A stretch of 64,000 nt of DNA from contig NZ_SCML01000011.1 in NCBI RefSeq assembly GCF_005503365.1, forward strand, positions 60,492 to 124,491, read 5' to 3'. Below, piece by piece: positions 44,810-55,274 of the stretch. Position 1 is the stretch's first letter. Each line of letters opens with the position of its first letter. This DNA is from Hydrogenophaga sp. 2FB. GTDB lineage: Bacteria > Pseudomonadota > Gammaproteobacteria > Burkholderiales > Burkholderiaceae_C. A program made the position numbers and the translations under genes. The notes beneath the pieces were generated by a model. That model did not search any database and was not told the origin of the DNA. It saw nothing but the letters and a program-made list of their open reading frames with translations.

Positions 44810-45346
44810 CTATTTCAACCGCCTCAGGTGGGTGGGGACGCAGGCATCGGGCGGTGGCGCGTTCGTGGCCGTTGCATTCATCAATGTCTGCAGACGGGTG
44901 CGGGCGCGTGAGAGCCGGGACATGACGGTGCCGACGGGGGTGCCCGTGATGCGGGCCACCTGGTCGTAGCTCATGTCCTCCAGGCTCACCAGCAGCAGCA
45001 CGGCGCGCTGTTCCTCGGGCAAGCGCAGCAGGCAGCGTTGCAGATCCAGCACCAGATCCTGCGCGCTATCGGGCGCCACCAGCTCGGCCGCCACGTCTTC
45101 CGGATCCACCTGGGTGCCGCTGCCCGAGCGGCGCTGCGTCTGGCGCAGGCCGCTCACGTGCAGGTTGTGCATGAGGGTGAACAACCAGGCGCGCAAGTCC
45201 GTCCCCACCGTCCAGAGCCGCCACTTGCTGCAGGCGCGCTCCAGCGTGTCCTGCACCAGGTCGTCGGCGGCCCAGGGGTCGCCGGTCAGCGCCCGTGCAT
45301 AGCGGCGCAAACCGGGCATCTGGTCGATGAGCTCGGACCGCTTCAT
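44810..45346 (-). CDS. ECF-type RNA polymerase sigma factor
   Basis: The 178-residue protein has region 2 (LRRYARALTGDPWAADDLVQ, DTLERAC) and region 4 (EEQRAVLLLVSLEDMSYDQV; TGTPVGTVMSRLSRARTRL). It lies between a secreted lipoprotein (42 bp upstream) and its anti-sigma gene. The target regulon cannot be read; conservation of the trio suggests envelope or metal stress. No clear autoregulated promoter motif was found. Confidence 0.9.
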   Translation of the reverse strand: MKRSELIDQMPGLRRYARALTGDPWAADDLVQDTLERACSKWRLWTVGTDLRAWLFTLMHNLHVSGLRQTQRRSGSGTQVDPEDVAAELVAPDSAQDLVLDLQRCLLRLPEEQRAVLLLVSLEDMSYDQVARITGTPVGTVMSRLSRARTRLQTLMNATATNAPPPDACVPTHLRRLK

Positions 45347-45388
45347 GACCCTGTGTGGCTGCAGCGATGTGCGCTCATGCCGGGGCGA

Positions 45389-45766
45389 TCAGGGCTTGGC
45401 CACGCGCCACACGTTGTTCACGCCGTCGCCGGTCTTGTCGCCGGGCTTGGTGTCCTTGGCCCAGTAGTACAGCGGCTTGCCCTTCAGCGCCCATTGCTTC
45501 TGGCCATCATCGCGTGTGATGACGGTGTAGTCACCGTGTCCCCTGTCATTGCCCATGGCCATCAATGGCGGCCAGTTCGTGGCGCAGGGGCCATTGCAGA
45601 CCGATTTGCCACTGCCCGCGGCGTCACGGTCAAAGGTGTAGAGCGTCATCCGGTTGGGGCCGACCAGCACGCCATCGCTGGTCATCGCGGGCGGCGGGGT
45701 CGATGACATCGAGGCGCAACCGCCCAGCAGCGCGGCTGCCAGGGTCAGGGGGATCAGGAATTTCAT
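45389..45766 (-). CDS. COG4315-type lipoprotein
   Basis: The 125-residue protein has a lipobox signal (LIPLTLAAALLGGCAS) and one repeat of the secreted COG4315 fold (PNRMTLYTFDRDAAGSGKSV; CNGPCATNWPPL). Members bind cations or act in envelope sensing and are often located beside ECF sigma genes. It is upstream of the ECF gene on the same strand and may be the sensed or regulated product. Confidence 0.9.
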   Translation of the reverse strand: MKFLIPLTLAAALLGGCASMSSTPPPAMTSDGVLVGPNRMTLYTFDRDAAGSGKSVCNGPCATNWPPLMAMGNDRGHGDYTVITRDDGQKQWALKGKPLYYWAKDTKPGDKTGDGVNNVWRVAKP

Positions 45767-45857
45767 GGCGTTCTCTCCGTTGGGTGATGAGCAGACAGTC
45801 TCTGCACAGGGATGAACGCCGGCGGGGCGTGGTTTATTCCCGCGCCTCGAAAAAAAT

Positions 45858-46355
45858 TCAGCGGTTGCGCGACTTCATCACCCGCTCGACTTCGCGCTGG
45901 CCTTCGCGGTCCTTGATGGTGTTGCGCTTGTCGTGTTCGGCCTTGCCCTTGCCCAATGCGATCTCGCACTTCACGTTGCGGCCCTTCCAGTGCAGGTTCA
46001 GCGGCACCAGTGTGTAGCCCTTTTGCTCGACCTTGCCGATGAGGCGGCGAATCTGTTCCTTGTGCAGCAACAGCTTCTTGGTGCGCACGGCATCCGGGCT
46101 GATGTGGGAGGAGGCCGTGTGCAGCGGGTTGATCTGGCAGCCGATGAGGAACATCTCGCCTTCGCGGATCACCACGTAGCCGTCGGTGAGTTGCACCTTG
46201 CCTTCGCGCAAGGCCTTGACCTCCCAGCCTTCCAGCACAACGCCCGCCTCGAAGCGTTCCTCGATCGCGTAGTTGAAGAGGGCTTTCTTGTTGTCGGCAA
46301 TGCGGCTGTCGCCGCTGCCTTTCGCTGGGGATTCTTTGCTGCTTTTGGTGGCCAT
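45858..46355 (-). CDS. smpB: SsrA-binding protein SmpB
   Basis: The 165-residue protein contains the SmpB core ([37 protein letters not shown]) and the charged tail ([20 protein letters not shown]). It binds tmRNA and enables trans-translation on stalled ribosomes. ATG 46355 is preferred over an upstream in-frame start, which overlaps ratA. No ssrA gene lies in this window. It is divergent from ratA with 49 bp between starts. Confidence 0.96.
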   Translation of the reverse strand: MATKSSKESPAKGSGDSRIADNKKALFNYAIEERFEAGVVLEGWEVKALREGKVQLTDGYVVIREGEMFLIGCQINPLHTASSHISPDAVRTKKLLLHKEQIRRLIGKVEQKGYTLVPLNLHWKGRNVKCEIALGKGKAEHDKRNTIKDREGQREVERVMKSRNR

Positions 46356-46404
46356 GAAGGGGCAAGGTGCGGCCGTTTGAGGCCAATACAATGGATCGGA
46401 TTGT

Positions 46405-46851
46405 ATGAAAACCATTCACAAGTCCGTCCTGCTCTGGCACAGCGCGCACGAAATGTTTGCGCTCGTCACCGATATCGAGCGCTATCCGCAGTTTCTGCCG
46501 TGGTGCGACCACGGCGAGGTGCTGGAGCGCATGCACGATGGCGTGGTGGCTCGGGTGGGCATTGCCATCAGCGGTCTGCGCCAGAACTTCACCACGCGCA
46601 ACACGCACGAGACCGATCGCAAGGTCTTCATGAAGCTCGTCGACGGGCCGTTCTCCACACTCGACGGCGTCTGGGCATTCACCCCATTGGGGGATGGCAA
46701 GCAGCGCGCCTGCAAGGTGGAGTTTCAGCTGCGTTACGGCTTCGCCAGCTCAACACTCGCCGCACTGGTCGGGCCGGTGTTCGACAAGATCGCCGGCAGC
46801 CTGGTGGACGCTTTCGTGAAGCGGGCCGATCAGGTCTACGGCGTGGACTGA
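46405..46851 (+). CDS. ratA: RatA-type START-domain protein (ubiquinone-binding/ribosome toxin family)
   Basis: The 148-residue START/COQ10 fold protein begins [20 protein letters not shown] and has the ending [21 protein letters not shown]. coli RatA inhibits subunit joining, while homologues such as COQ10 carry ubiquinone. It lies beside smpB and upstream of rnfH, the order found in many proteobacteria. A TACAAT box (46387-46392) lies 13 bp before the start and overlaps the smpB leader, so the two promoters are back to back. Confidence 0.93.
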   Translation: MKTIHKSVLLWHSAHEMFALVTDIERYPQFLPWCDHGEVLERMHDGVVARVGIAISGLRQNFTTRNTHETDRKVFMKLVDGPFSTLDGVWAFTPLGDGKQRACKVEFQLRYGFASSTLAALVGPVFDKIAGSLVDAFVKRADQVYGVD

Positions 46852-46862
46852 GCACAGCCAGC

Positions 46863-47192
46863 ATGAAGATCACCCTCATGTACGCCTCTGCGCCACGCGA
46901 GGTGCACGAAGTGGCGCTGACGGTGACCGACGCCTGCACGCTGCGCAGCGCATTGGAGCAGGCGGGTTGGCTGCAACGCTTTCCCGAGATCGAGGCCGAA
47001 TCGCTGGCGGTGGGTGTCTGGGGCCGCAAGGCCGGATGGGACCGCGTGCTGCGCGAGGACGACCGTGTGGAGGTGGTGCGTGGACTGCGCGTCGATCCGA
47101 AAGTGGCCCGGCGCGAGCGATTTGCCGGTCAGGGCGCACGTTCCACGGGTTTGTTTGCCCGGCGTCGACCGGGCTCCAAAGCGGGTTACTGA
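46863..47192 (+). CDS. rnfH: RnfH-family ubiquitin-like protein
   Basis: The 109-residue protein has a beta-grasp core (ITLMYASAPREVHEVALTV; GVWGRKAGWDRVLREDDRVE) with the family ending YRGLRVDPK-like VVRGLRVDPKVARRERF. Its function is unknown. It starts 12 bp after ratA. Its last 7 bases overlap the convergent DUF4124 gene. Confidence 0.93.
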   Translation: MKITLMYASAPREVHEVALTVTDACTLRSALEQAGWLQRFPEIEAESLAVGVWGRKAGWDRVLREDDRVEVVRGLRVDPKVARRERFAGQGARSTGLFARRRPGSKAGY

Positions 47193-47737
47193 GCGGCGGG
47201 CTTGGGCAAGGGGCCGCAGTCGCTGCGGACGACCCCGTCGATGCGGCGGCCCTCGCTGGCGCGGGCCTTGTCGTCCATGATCTCTCGCTCACCCTTGGCG
47301 TTGGTGACGGCAAGGCGAATGCCCGAATCGATGGCGCCTTTGGCCTTGCGGGCGCGCTCGCAATTCTCGGCGCGAGCCTGGGCCACGCGTTGTTCCTCTG
47401 CCTTCTTGCTGGCTTCTTCGGCCTGCTCGGCCTGCTTCTTTTTGGCTTCCAGTTCCTTGTCGACGGTGGGCAACTTCGGCGCTGCCGCAGCGGCTTTTTC
47501 TGCCGCCGCTGCCGGTGGGACGGCTGGTGCCATGGCCGTCGGCGCAGGGGATGCGCCCGGTCGCTTGAGGATGTCCTTGTCGGGCACGCTGGCGGGTGGT
47601 GCGGTGTCACTGAACACCTTGCGGCCGGTGCTGTCGACCCACTGCCATTGGGCGAGTGCGGCCGTGCTCGCGGACAGCAGGAAACCGATCAGCGCGGCGG
47701 TGCGCCAGAGCGTGGAGAGGGTTGATTTTTGAGGCAT
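47186..47737 (-). CDS. DUF4124 periplasmic protein
   Basis: The 183-residue protein has a signal peptide (ALIGFLLSASTAALAQW) and the DUF4124 motif WQWVDSTGRKVFSDTAPP. An Ala/Pro linker and Lys/Glu-rich coiled coil precede the conserved C-terminal part (ENCERARKAKGAIDSGIRLA). It is probably envelope-located. Its start (47737) is chosen at the signal peptide; upstream in-frame sequence is not protein-like. It converges on rnfH, overlapping by 7 bases. Confidence 0.88.
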   Translation of the reverse strand: MPQKSTLSTLWRTAALIGFLLSASTAALAQWQWVDSTGRKVFSDTAPPASVPDKDILKRPGASPAPTAMAPAVPPAAAAEKAAAAAPKLPTVDKELEAKKKQAEQAEEASKKAEEQRVAQARAENCERARKAKGAIDSGIRLAVTNAKGEREIMDDKARASEGRRIDGVVRSDCGPLPKPAAQ

Positions 47738-47750
47738 TTTGCGAGTGTAG

Positions 47751-49379
<1,629 letters not shown>

Positions 49380-49394
49380 TCAGGTCCACCCCGC

Positions 49395-49419
49395 AGGCCG
49401 TCCGCGAGACGGCCTTTTT
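49395..49419 (+). terminator. Terminator between guaB and guaA
   Basis: AGGCCGTC (49395-49402) and GACGGCCT (49408-49415) form a stem with loop CGCGA, followed by five T (49415-49419). It is partial or regulated at best if guaA is read from guaB, since guaA has little room for its own promoter between it and this terminator. Confidence 0.85.
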
Positions 49420-49448
49420 CTTTTTCTCGCCGCAACCCTCCACACCCC

Positions 49449-51065
49449 ATGCAGCACCAGAAAATCCTCATCCTCGATTTCGGTTCCCAGGTCACCCAAC
49501 TGATCGCCCGCCGCGTGCGCGAGGCCCATGTGTACTGCGAAGTGCACCCCTGCGATGTCAGCAGCGAATGGGTGCGCGAATTCGCCGCCGACGGCCAGCT
49601 CAAGGGTGTGATCCTCTCGGGCAGCCACGCCAGCGTGTACGAGGTCGATGACAAGGCGCCCGACGCGGTGTACGAGCTGGGCGTTCCGGTGCTGGGCATC
49701 TGCTACGGCATGCAGACCATGGCGCAGCAGCTGGGCGGCAAGGTGGAAGGCTCGCACACGCGCGAGTTCGGCTACGCCGAGGTGCGCGCTCGCGGCCACA
49801 CGGCCTTGCTCAAGAACATCGCCGACTTCACCACCCCCGAAGGCCACGGCATGCTCAAGGTGTGGATGAGCCATGGCGACAAGGTCACCGAGCTGCCCCC
49901 GGGCTTCAAGCTCATGGCCAGCACCGACTCGTGCCCCATCGCCGGTATGGCCGACGAAGCGCGCCGCTTCTACGCTGTGCAGTTCCACCCCGAGGTCACG
50001 CACACGGTGCAGGGCAGGGCGTTGCTGGAGCGTTTCGTGCTCGAGATCTGCGACACCAACCCGGACTGGGTGATGCGCGACCACATCGCCGAAGCCGTCG
50101 AGAAGATCCGCCAGCAAGTGGGCGACGAAGAGGTCATCCTGGGCCTGTCGGGCGGCGTCGATTCGTCCGTGGCCGCGGCCCTGATCCACCGTGCCATCGG
50201 CGACCAGCTCACCTGCGTGTTCGTCGACCACGGCCTGCTGCGCCTGAACGAGGGCGACATGGTGATGGACATGTTCGTCGGCAAATTGCACGCCAAGGTG
50301 ATCCGCGTGGACGCGGCCGACCAGTTCCTCGGCCACCTCGCCGGCGTGAGCGAGCCGGAGGCCAAACGCAAGATCATCGGCCGGGAATTCGTCGAAGTTT
50401 TCAAGGCCGAAGCCGCCAAACTGACTTCAAGTGGTGCATCAACAAAAGGTGCCAAGTGGTTGGCACAAGGAACAATTTACCCTGACGTGATCGAATCCGG
50501 TGGCGCCAAGAGCAAGAAAGCCGTCACGATCAAGAGCCACCACAACGTGGGCGGCTTGCCCGAGCAGTTGGGCTTGAAATTGCTCGAACCGCTGCGCGAT
50601 CTGTTCAAGGACGAGGTGCGTGAACTGGGCGTGGCGCTCGGTCTGCCGCACGACATGGTCTACCGCCACCCGTTCCCGGGCCCGGGCCTGGGCGTGCGCA
50701 TTCTGGGCGAAGTGAAAAAGGAATACGCCGACCTGCTGCGCCGCGCCGACGCGATCTTCATCGAGGAACTGCGCTCCACGATCGATCCGCACAGCGGCAA
50801 GACCTGGTACGACCTCACCAGCCAGGCCTTCACCGTGTTCCTGCCGGTCAAGAGCGTGGGCGTGATGGGCGACGGCCGCACCTACGACTACGTGGTGGCC
50901 CTGCGCGCGGTGCAGACCAGCGACTTCATGACCGCCGATTGGGCCGAGCTGCCGTATGCGCTGCTCAAGAAGGTCAGCAGCCGCATCATCAACGAGGTGC
51001 GCGGCATCAACCGGGTAACGTATGACGTGAGTTCGAAACCGCCAGCCACCATCGAGTGGGAGTGA
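49449..51065 (+). CDS. guaA: GMP synthase (glutamine-hydrolysing)
   Basis: The 538-residue protein has a glutamine amidotransferase domain with catalytic Cys85 (GICYGMQ) and the His-Glu pair in QFHPEVTHT. The ATP-pyrophosphatase domain has P-loop GLSGGVDSS, and the C-terminal dimerisation domain ends [18 protein letters not shown]. It converts XMP to GMP. At about residues 323-345 ([19 protein letters not shown]) a short insertion is encoded by an unusually AT-rich 70-bp patch (50420-50490), unlike the flanking gene. The fold is otherwise complete. Confidence 0.97.
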   Translation: MQHQKILILDFGSQVTQLIARRVREAHVYCEVHPCDVSSEWVREFAADGQLKGVILSGSHASVYEVDDKAPDAVYELGVPVLGICYGMQTMAQQLGGKVEGSHTREFGYAEVRARGHTALLKNIADFTTPEGHGMLKVWMSHGDKVTELPPGFKLMASTDSCPIAGMADEARRFYAVQFHPEVTHTVQGRALLERFVLEICDTNPDWVMRDHIAEAVEKIRQQVGDEEVILGLSGGVDSSVAAALIHRAIGDQLTCVFVDHGLLRLNEGDMVMDMFVGKLHAKVIRVDAADQFLGHLAGVSEPEAKRKIIGREFVEVFKAEAAKLTSSGASTKGAKWLAQGTIYPDVIESGGAKSKKAVTIKSHHNVGGLPEQLGLKLLEPLRDLFKDEVRELGVALGLPHDMVYRHPFPGPGLGVRILGEVKKEYADLLRRADAIFIEELRSTIDPHSGKTWYDLTSQAFTVFLPVKSVGVMGDGRTYDYVVALRAVQTSDFMTADWAELPYALLKKVSSRIINEVRGINRVTYDVSSKPPATIEWE

Positions 51066-51174
51066 AAACAGGTTCTTCGGTGATGCGGCCGCAAGGGTGC
51101 GGCCGTCACGCAACGTTACATCGGCGTCGCTCGAATCGGCGCGCGATCCCTCCACAATCCTCGCTTTGCCTCTC

Positions 51175-52422
51175 ATGATCGTCGTGCAAACCAATCGTTT
51201 TTTCTTCCTCTGGGCCGCCTTCGCCCTCGCTGCCGGGGCCTTCGTGCCGTCATCGGCACCCTACGCCGCCCAACCCCATAACGCCAAGCCTGCGGCCCAG
51301 AAGAAAGCCGCCGCACCTGCGCAGGCGCCTGTCACCGCGCAATCCACGGTCGCTGGCGGACCACCGATGCTGGCCGCCAAGGCATGGCTGGTGATGGACT
51401 TCGACTCCGGCGAAGTGCTCGCCTCGAACAACCCCGATGAAGCGTTGCCGCCGGCGTCGCTGACCAAGATGATGACCAGCTTCCTGGTCGAACAGGCGCT
51501 GCGCACGGGCAAGCTCAAGAAGGACGATCTTGTTTCGGTCAGCCAGAACGCCTGGTGCCGAGGCTCGAGCAGCGAGTCGTGCATGTACCTGCCGCTCAAT
51601 GGCCAGGCCACGGTGATCGATATCCTGCGCGGCATCATCATCCAGTCGGGCAACGATGCATCCAAGGCGATTGCCGAGCACATGGCCGGCACCGAAGAGA
51701 ATTTCGCCAAGCTCATGAACGCCGAAGCCCAGCGGCTTGGCATGACCAACACGCGTTTCGTGAACGCGACGGGGCTGCCGGACCCGGCGCACAAGACGTC
51801 TGCGCGCGACCTCGCGATTCTCGCGCGCGCCATCATCCACGACAGCTCCGAGTTCTATCCGATCTACGCCGAGCGCGAGTTCAAATACAACAACATCAAC
51901 CAGGGCAACCGCAACGCCTTGCTCTATACCGATCCCTCCGTCGATGGGCTGAAAACCGGCCACACCCAGGAAGCGGGCTACTGCCTCGTCACCTCGGCCA
52001 AGCGCAACGGGATGCGTTTCATCACCGTGATTCTCAACACCCAAAGCATGCAGGCGCGTGCCGACCAGACGCGTGCGTTGCTCGCCTGGGGCTTCGGCAA
52101 CTTTGAGAAGGCCACGCCGATTCAGCCGAACACGGTGGTGGAAACCGCCAAGGTCGGCTTCGGCAAGACAGACACGGTTCCTGCGGTTCTGGGGTCGCCC
52201 TGGATGCTGACCGTGCCGCGCGGCCAGCAAGTGCAAACCACGGTGCAAATCAATCCCGATCTGGAAGCCCCAGTGGCCAAGGGCGCGGTGATCGGCAAGG
52301 TGGTGGCGAGCTCCAATGGCAAGCCACTGGGAGAGACGCCGCTGGTGGCGCAGGCCGACGTCGAGCGCGCGGGCTTTTTCCTGCGCATGTGGCAGCACCT
52401 GCTCAAGCTATTTGGCAAGTGA
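51175..52422 (+). CDS. dacC: D-alanyl-D-alanine carboxypeptidase (PBP5/6 type)
   Basis: The 415-residue protein has an N-terminal hydrophobic signal (FFFLWAAFALAAGAFVPSSA), then an Ala/Gln-rich linker. The active site is SLTK (Ser95, Lys98), with SGN in IIIQSGNDASK and KTG in GLKTGHTQEAG. The C-terminal PBP5_C domain has a final amphipathic anchor. It trims pentapeptide side chains of peptidoglycan. The assignment dacA versus dacC is by similarity to the general class only. ATG 51175 is the first start with a signal peptide. Confidence 0.93.
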   Translation: MIVVQTNRFFFLWAAFALAAGAFVPSSAPYAAQPHNAKPAAQKKAAAPAQAPVTAQSTVAGGPPMLAAKAWLVMDFDSGEVLASNNPDEALPPASLTKMMTSFLVEQALRTGKLKKDDLVSVSQNAWCRGSSSESCMYLPLNGQATVIDILRGIIIQSGNDASKAIAEHMAGTEENFAKLMNAEAQRLGMTNTRFVNATGLPDPAHKTSARDLAILARAIIHDSSEFYPIYAEREFKYNNINQGNRNALLYTDPSVDGLKTGHTQEAGYCLVTSAKRNGMRFITVILNTQSMQARADQTRALLAWGFGNFEKATPIQPNTVVETAKVGFGKTDTVPAVLGSPWMLTVPRGQQVQTTVQINPDLEAPVAKGAVIGKVVASSNGKPLGETPLVAQADVERAGFFLRMWQHLLKLFGK

Positions 52423-52426
52423 TGGC

Positions 52427-52464
52427 AGGGGCGTGACGCGGGAGCGATCCTGCGGTTCGCCCCT
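52427..52464. terminator. Hairpin between convergent dacC and reductase genes
   Basis: AGGGGCG (52427-52433) pairs with CGCCCCT (52458-52464), with a further inner stem (GCGGGA/TCCTGC, one G-U). Only three T follow on the plus side, so it is at most a weak terminator. Convergent genes make a shared hairpin plausible. Confidence 0.45.
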
Positions 52465-52476
52465 TTGAGTGATCGC

Positions 52477-54144
52477 TCAGACTGAGCCCGCCGCCAGGTA
52501 CTGGTGAATCTGCGCAACGGCGGCGGCGCCTTCGCCGATGGCGCCGCCCACCCGCTTGACCGAGCCCGAACGCACGTCACCCACGGCAAACACGCCGGGA
52601 ATGCTGGATTCCAGCGCCGCACGGGACCCCGCGCCGGTGACAACGAAGCCGTTCGCGTCGACGGCGATATTGCATCCGTCCAGCCAGCCGGTCTCCGGGT
52701 CCGCACCGACGAACATGAACAAGTTGCGCAGCGGTTTGTCTTCGTGCACCGCTGCGCGGTCGTCGCGCCAGGACACTGCGGCCAGACCACTTTGCGCATC
52801 GCCATGCAGCGCGGTGATGGCGGTGTGGGGCTTCAACTCAATGTTGTGTGTGGCTTCGATGCGGTCGATCAGGTAGCGCGACATGCTGGCGGCAAGACCT
52901 GGCCCTCGGACCAACATGGTGACCGTGGCCGCGTGCTGCGACAGGAACACCGCAGCCTGGCCCGCGGAGTTGCCCCCGCCCACCAGCACCACGTCGGTCT
53001 GCGCGCAGAGCGTCGCCTCCAGCGCCGAAGCCCAGTACCAGACGCCGCGTCCTTCAAATTCCTGCAGGCGCGGCACATTGGGCCGGCGGTAGCGTGCGCC
53101 GCTGGCGATAACGACCGTGCGCGCGCGCAGGCGACGGCCGTCGCTCAGGCGCAGAGCCAGTTCGCGGTCCGGGCCACTGCGCGCGCAATTCAGCGAGTGC
53201 ACCTCGGCCGGGATCAGCATTTCGGCACCAAATTTCTGCGCCTGCACGTAAGCGCGTCCGGCCAGGGCCTGGCCCGAAATACCGGTGGGGAAGCCCAAAT
53301 AATTTTCAATCCGGGCGCTGGCGCCGGCCTGGCCACCATAGGAGCGGCAGTCCAGCACCACGACGCGCAGGCCTTCCGATGCGGCATAGACCGCGGTGGA
53401 CAGACCTGCCGGCCCTGCGCCCACCACGGCCACGTCGAACAGGTCGTCGTGCGCCACGCTGTCCACCATGCCGATGCAGCGCGCCAGCGCGGTATCCGTC
53501 GGATTGACGAGCACGGCGCCGTCGGGACACACCGCCAGCGGCTCGTCCGGGCCGGCGCCGGACTGCTCCAGCAGGGCCGCGGCATCGGCGTCGGTGCTGG
53601 CGTCGACCACGTGGTACGGCTCGCCGTTGCGGCGCAGAAAATTCTGCAGCCGCATCAAGTCGGCCGACGCCGGCTTGCCGATGAGCACCGGGCCGCTGGC
53701 GCCTGCCTCGATCAGCGCCACGCGCCGAAGAATCAGTGCTCGAACCAGACGTTCACCCAGATCCGCCTCGGCAATGATGAGTGCGCGAAGCTGGCCGGGT
53801 TGCAGCAACAGGACCTCCACCTCTTCCAGTGCGATCCCATCCACGAGCGATGGCTTGCCGGACAGGGTCCCCACCTCGCCCATGAAGTGGCCTCGGCGGT
53901 GTTGCACGATGGGCGTCACGTGTCCCAGGCCGTCCCGCTGGCTGACCGCGATGACGCCCTTGATCACCACAAACAGGCCGGGCCCGGGCTCGCCGGCGGT
54001 CAGCAGGCGCGCGCCCTGTTGGTGGGTTTGCCTTGTCCCGAAGCGCTGCATCCGTGCGGTTTCGGCATCGGCCAGCACCGGAAACATCTGGTGGCGGCGG
54101 GACAGCAGCTCGCTCGGAGGGGCATCGGTGTCAAAGGTAGCCAT
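52477..54144 (-). CDS. Thioredoxin-reductase-like flavoprotein with cyclic-nucleotide-binding domain
   Basis: The 555-residue protein has three parts. An N-terminal cNMP-binding domain covers about residues 20-140 (GLFVVIKGVIAVSQRDGLGH). A middle thioredoxin-like domain follows (about 150-225). A flavin reductase has FAD motif DVAVVGAGPAGLS near residue 242 and NAD(P) motif VVLVGGGNSAGQAA. Typical thioredoxin reductases carry CxxC (CATC); here the equivalent place reads WYWASALEA and has no pair of cysteines. So classical thioredoxin reduction is unlikely. ATG 54144 is chosen over an upstream in-frame start. Confidence 0.87.
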   Translation of the reverse strand: MATFDTDAPPSELLSRRHQMFPVLADAETARMQRFGTRQTHQQGARLLTAGEPGPGLFVVIKGVIAVSQRDGLGHVTPIVQHRRGHFMGEVGTLSGKPSLVDGIALEEVEVLLLQPGQLRALIIAEADLGERLVRALILRRVALIEAGASGPVLIGKPASADLMRLQNFLRRNGEPYHVVDASTDADAAALLEQSGAGPDEPLAVCPDGAVLVNPTDTALARCIGMVDSVAHDDLFDVAVVGAGPAGLSTAVYAASEGLRVVVLDCRSYGGQAGASARIENYLGFPTGISGQALAGRAYVQAQKFGAEMLIPAEVHSLNCARSGPDRELALRLSDGRRLRARTVVIASGARYRRPNVPRLQEFEGRGVWYWASALEATLCAQTDVVLVGGGNSAGQAAVFLSQHAATVTMLVRGPGLAASMSRYLIDRIEATHNIELKPHTAITALHGDAQSGLAAVSWRDDRAAVHEDKPLRNLFMFVGADPETGWLDGCNIAVDANGFVVTGAGSRAALESSIPGVFAVGDVRSGSVKRVGGAIGEGAAAVAQIHQYLAAGSV

Positions 54145-54211
54145 TGGGTCGATCCTGTTCTCGTCTTTCTTCGCCCAGGGCAGCAACCGCCACGGCCTCG
54201 GCACACGCCAA

Positions 54212-55165
54212 TCATCTCGCGAAGCGCCTTCGATACTCCCCAAGACTCACGCCCAGGCGACGTCCAAACGCGCGCCGAAAACCGTCCACATTCGCGTAAC
54301 CCACGGCGTCGGCCAGCCGCTTGGCCGGCAGGTCCGAATCTTCAACCAGGCGGCGGGCTGCGTCGATCCTTGCATTCTCGACAAACTCGGCGGGCGTTGT
54401 CCCGGTCTCGCTGCGAAAGATGCGCGCGAAACTCCTTTCGCTCATGCCCGCACGCGAAGCCAGGGCGGGCACGGTGAGATCGTCCTTCAGATGGGCGAGT
54501 ACGTGGTCCTGCACCTCGCGCACACCCGAGCGTTCGGATGTCTGCGCCGCGAGATGCGCACTGAACTGGCTCTGGCCGCCAGGCCGCTTGAGGAACATCA
54601 CCAACTCGCGGGCCACCTGCAGTGCGAGTTCGCGACCGTGGTCTTCTTCCACCATCGCCAGTGCGAGATCCATGCCGGCGGTCACCCCGGCGGAGGTGAA
54701 GAGTTTGCCGTCCTTCACATAGATCGCGTCGGCTTCGACGCAGGTGCGGGGGTTCTCCGCCGCGAGGCGGGCGGCGGCGTTCCAGTGGGTCGCCACCCGT
54801 TTGCCATCGAGAAGCCCGCTGGCCGCCAGCACGAAGGCCCCAGTGCATACCGAGCCATACCGCCGCACCGTGCGCGACTGGCGCCGAAGCCAGTTTTGCA
54901 AGTGCGCGTTGCTCGCCATGTCCTCAATGCGGGGGCTGCCCGCGACGAGCAAGGTGTCGATGCGACCACGGTGCGTCGCCACGGAGGCGTCCACGGCCAG
55001 ACGCAATCCGCTGCTGCTCATGAGCAGGCCTTCCTCGGCGCCAATCACCTGCACCTGGTAGGCGCGCGGTTTTCCGAGCTTGCGCGATGCTTCCATAAAA
55101 ACGTCGGCAGGGCCTGCGACATCCAGCAGTTGGAAACGTGGAAAAGCGAGGATGGCGATGCGCAT
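54212..55165 (-). CDS. GlxA-family regulator (DJ-1/PfpI domain plus AraC HTH)
   Basis: The 317-residue protein has an N-terminal amidotransferase-like domain (IAILAFPRFQLLDVAGPADV) with the nucleophile-elbow Cys in RYGSVCTGAFVLAASG. The C-terminal AraC HTH covers about residues 215-310 (LTVPALASRAGMSERSFARI; AVGYANVDGFRRAFGRRLG). This is the GlxA/CdhR class, which often senses small amines or aromatic compounds. It is divergent from a TDT-family transporter gene (110 bp between starts), which it may control. Confidence 0.9.
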   Translation of the reverse strand: MRIAILAFPRFQLLDVAGPADVFMEASRKLGKPRAYQVQVIGAEEGLLMSSSGLRLAVDASVATHRGRIDTLLVAGSPRIEDMASNAHLQNWLRRQSRTVRRYGSVCTGAFVLAASGLLDGKRVATHWNAAARLAAENPRTCVEADAIYVKDGKLFTSAGVTAGMDLALAMVEEDHGRELALQVARELVMFLKRPGGQSQFSAHLAAQTSERSGVREVQDHVLAHLKDDLTVPALASRAGMSERSFARIFRSETGTTPAEFVENARIDAARRLVEDSDLPAKRLADAVGYANVDGFRRAFGRRLGVSLGEYRRRFAR

Positions 55166-55274
55166 GGCTGACAAGGCCCGGTGATTGGCAGAAAACGCCG
55201 TGTGTTGGCGAGTGAGGCAAAGCAAGTCTGGCAGAAAATACAGATAGCTGCAAATTCTGCCAAAGGAGCTCGTT

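Noticed and set aside
51081..51110. Hairpin after guaA (GGCCGC/GCGGCC)
   Set aside because: A stem is present but no T-run follows, so a terminator cannot be supported.
52504..55171. Long plus-strand frames (657 and 591 codons) opposite the flavoreductase and GlxA-type genes
   Set aside because: Antisense artefacts; the domains of both minus-strand genes are clear.
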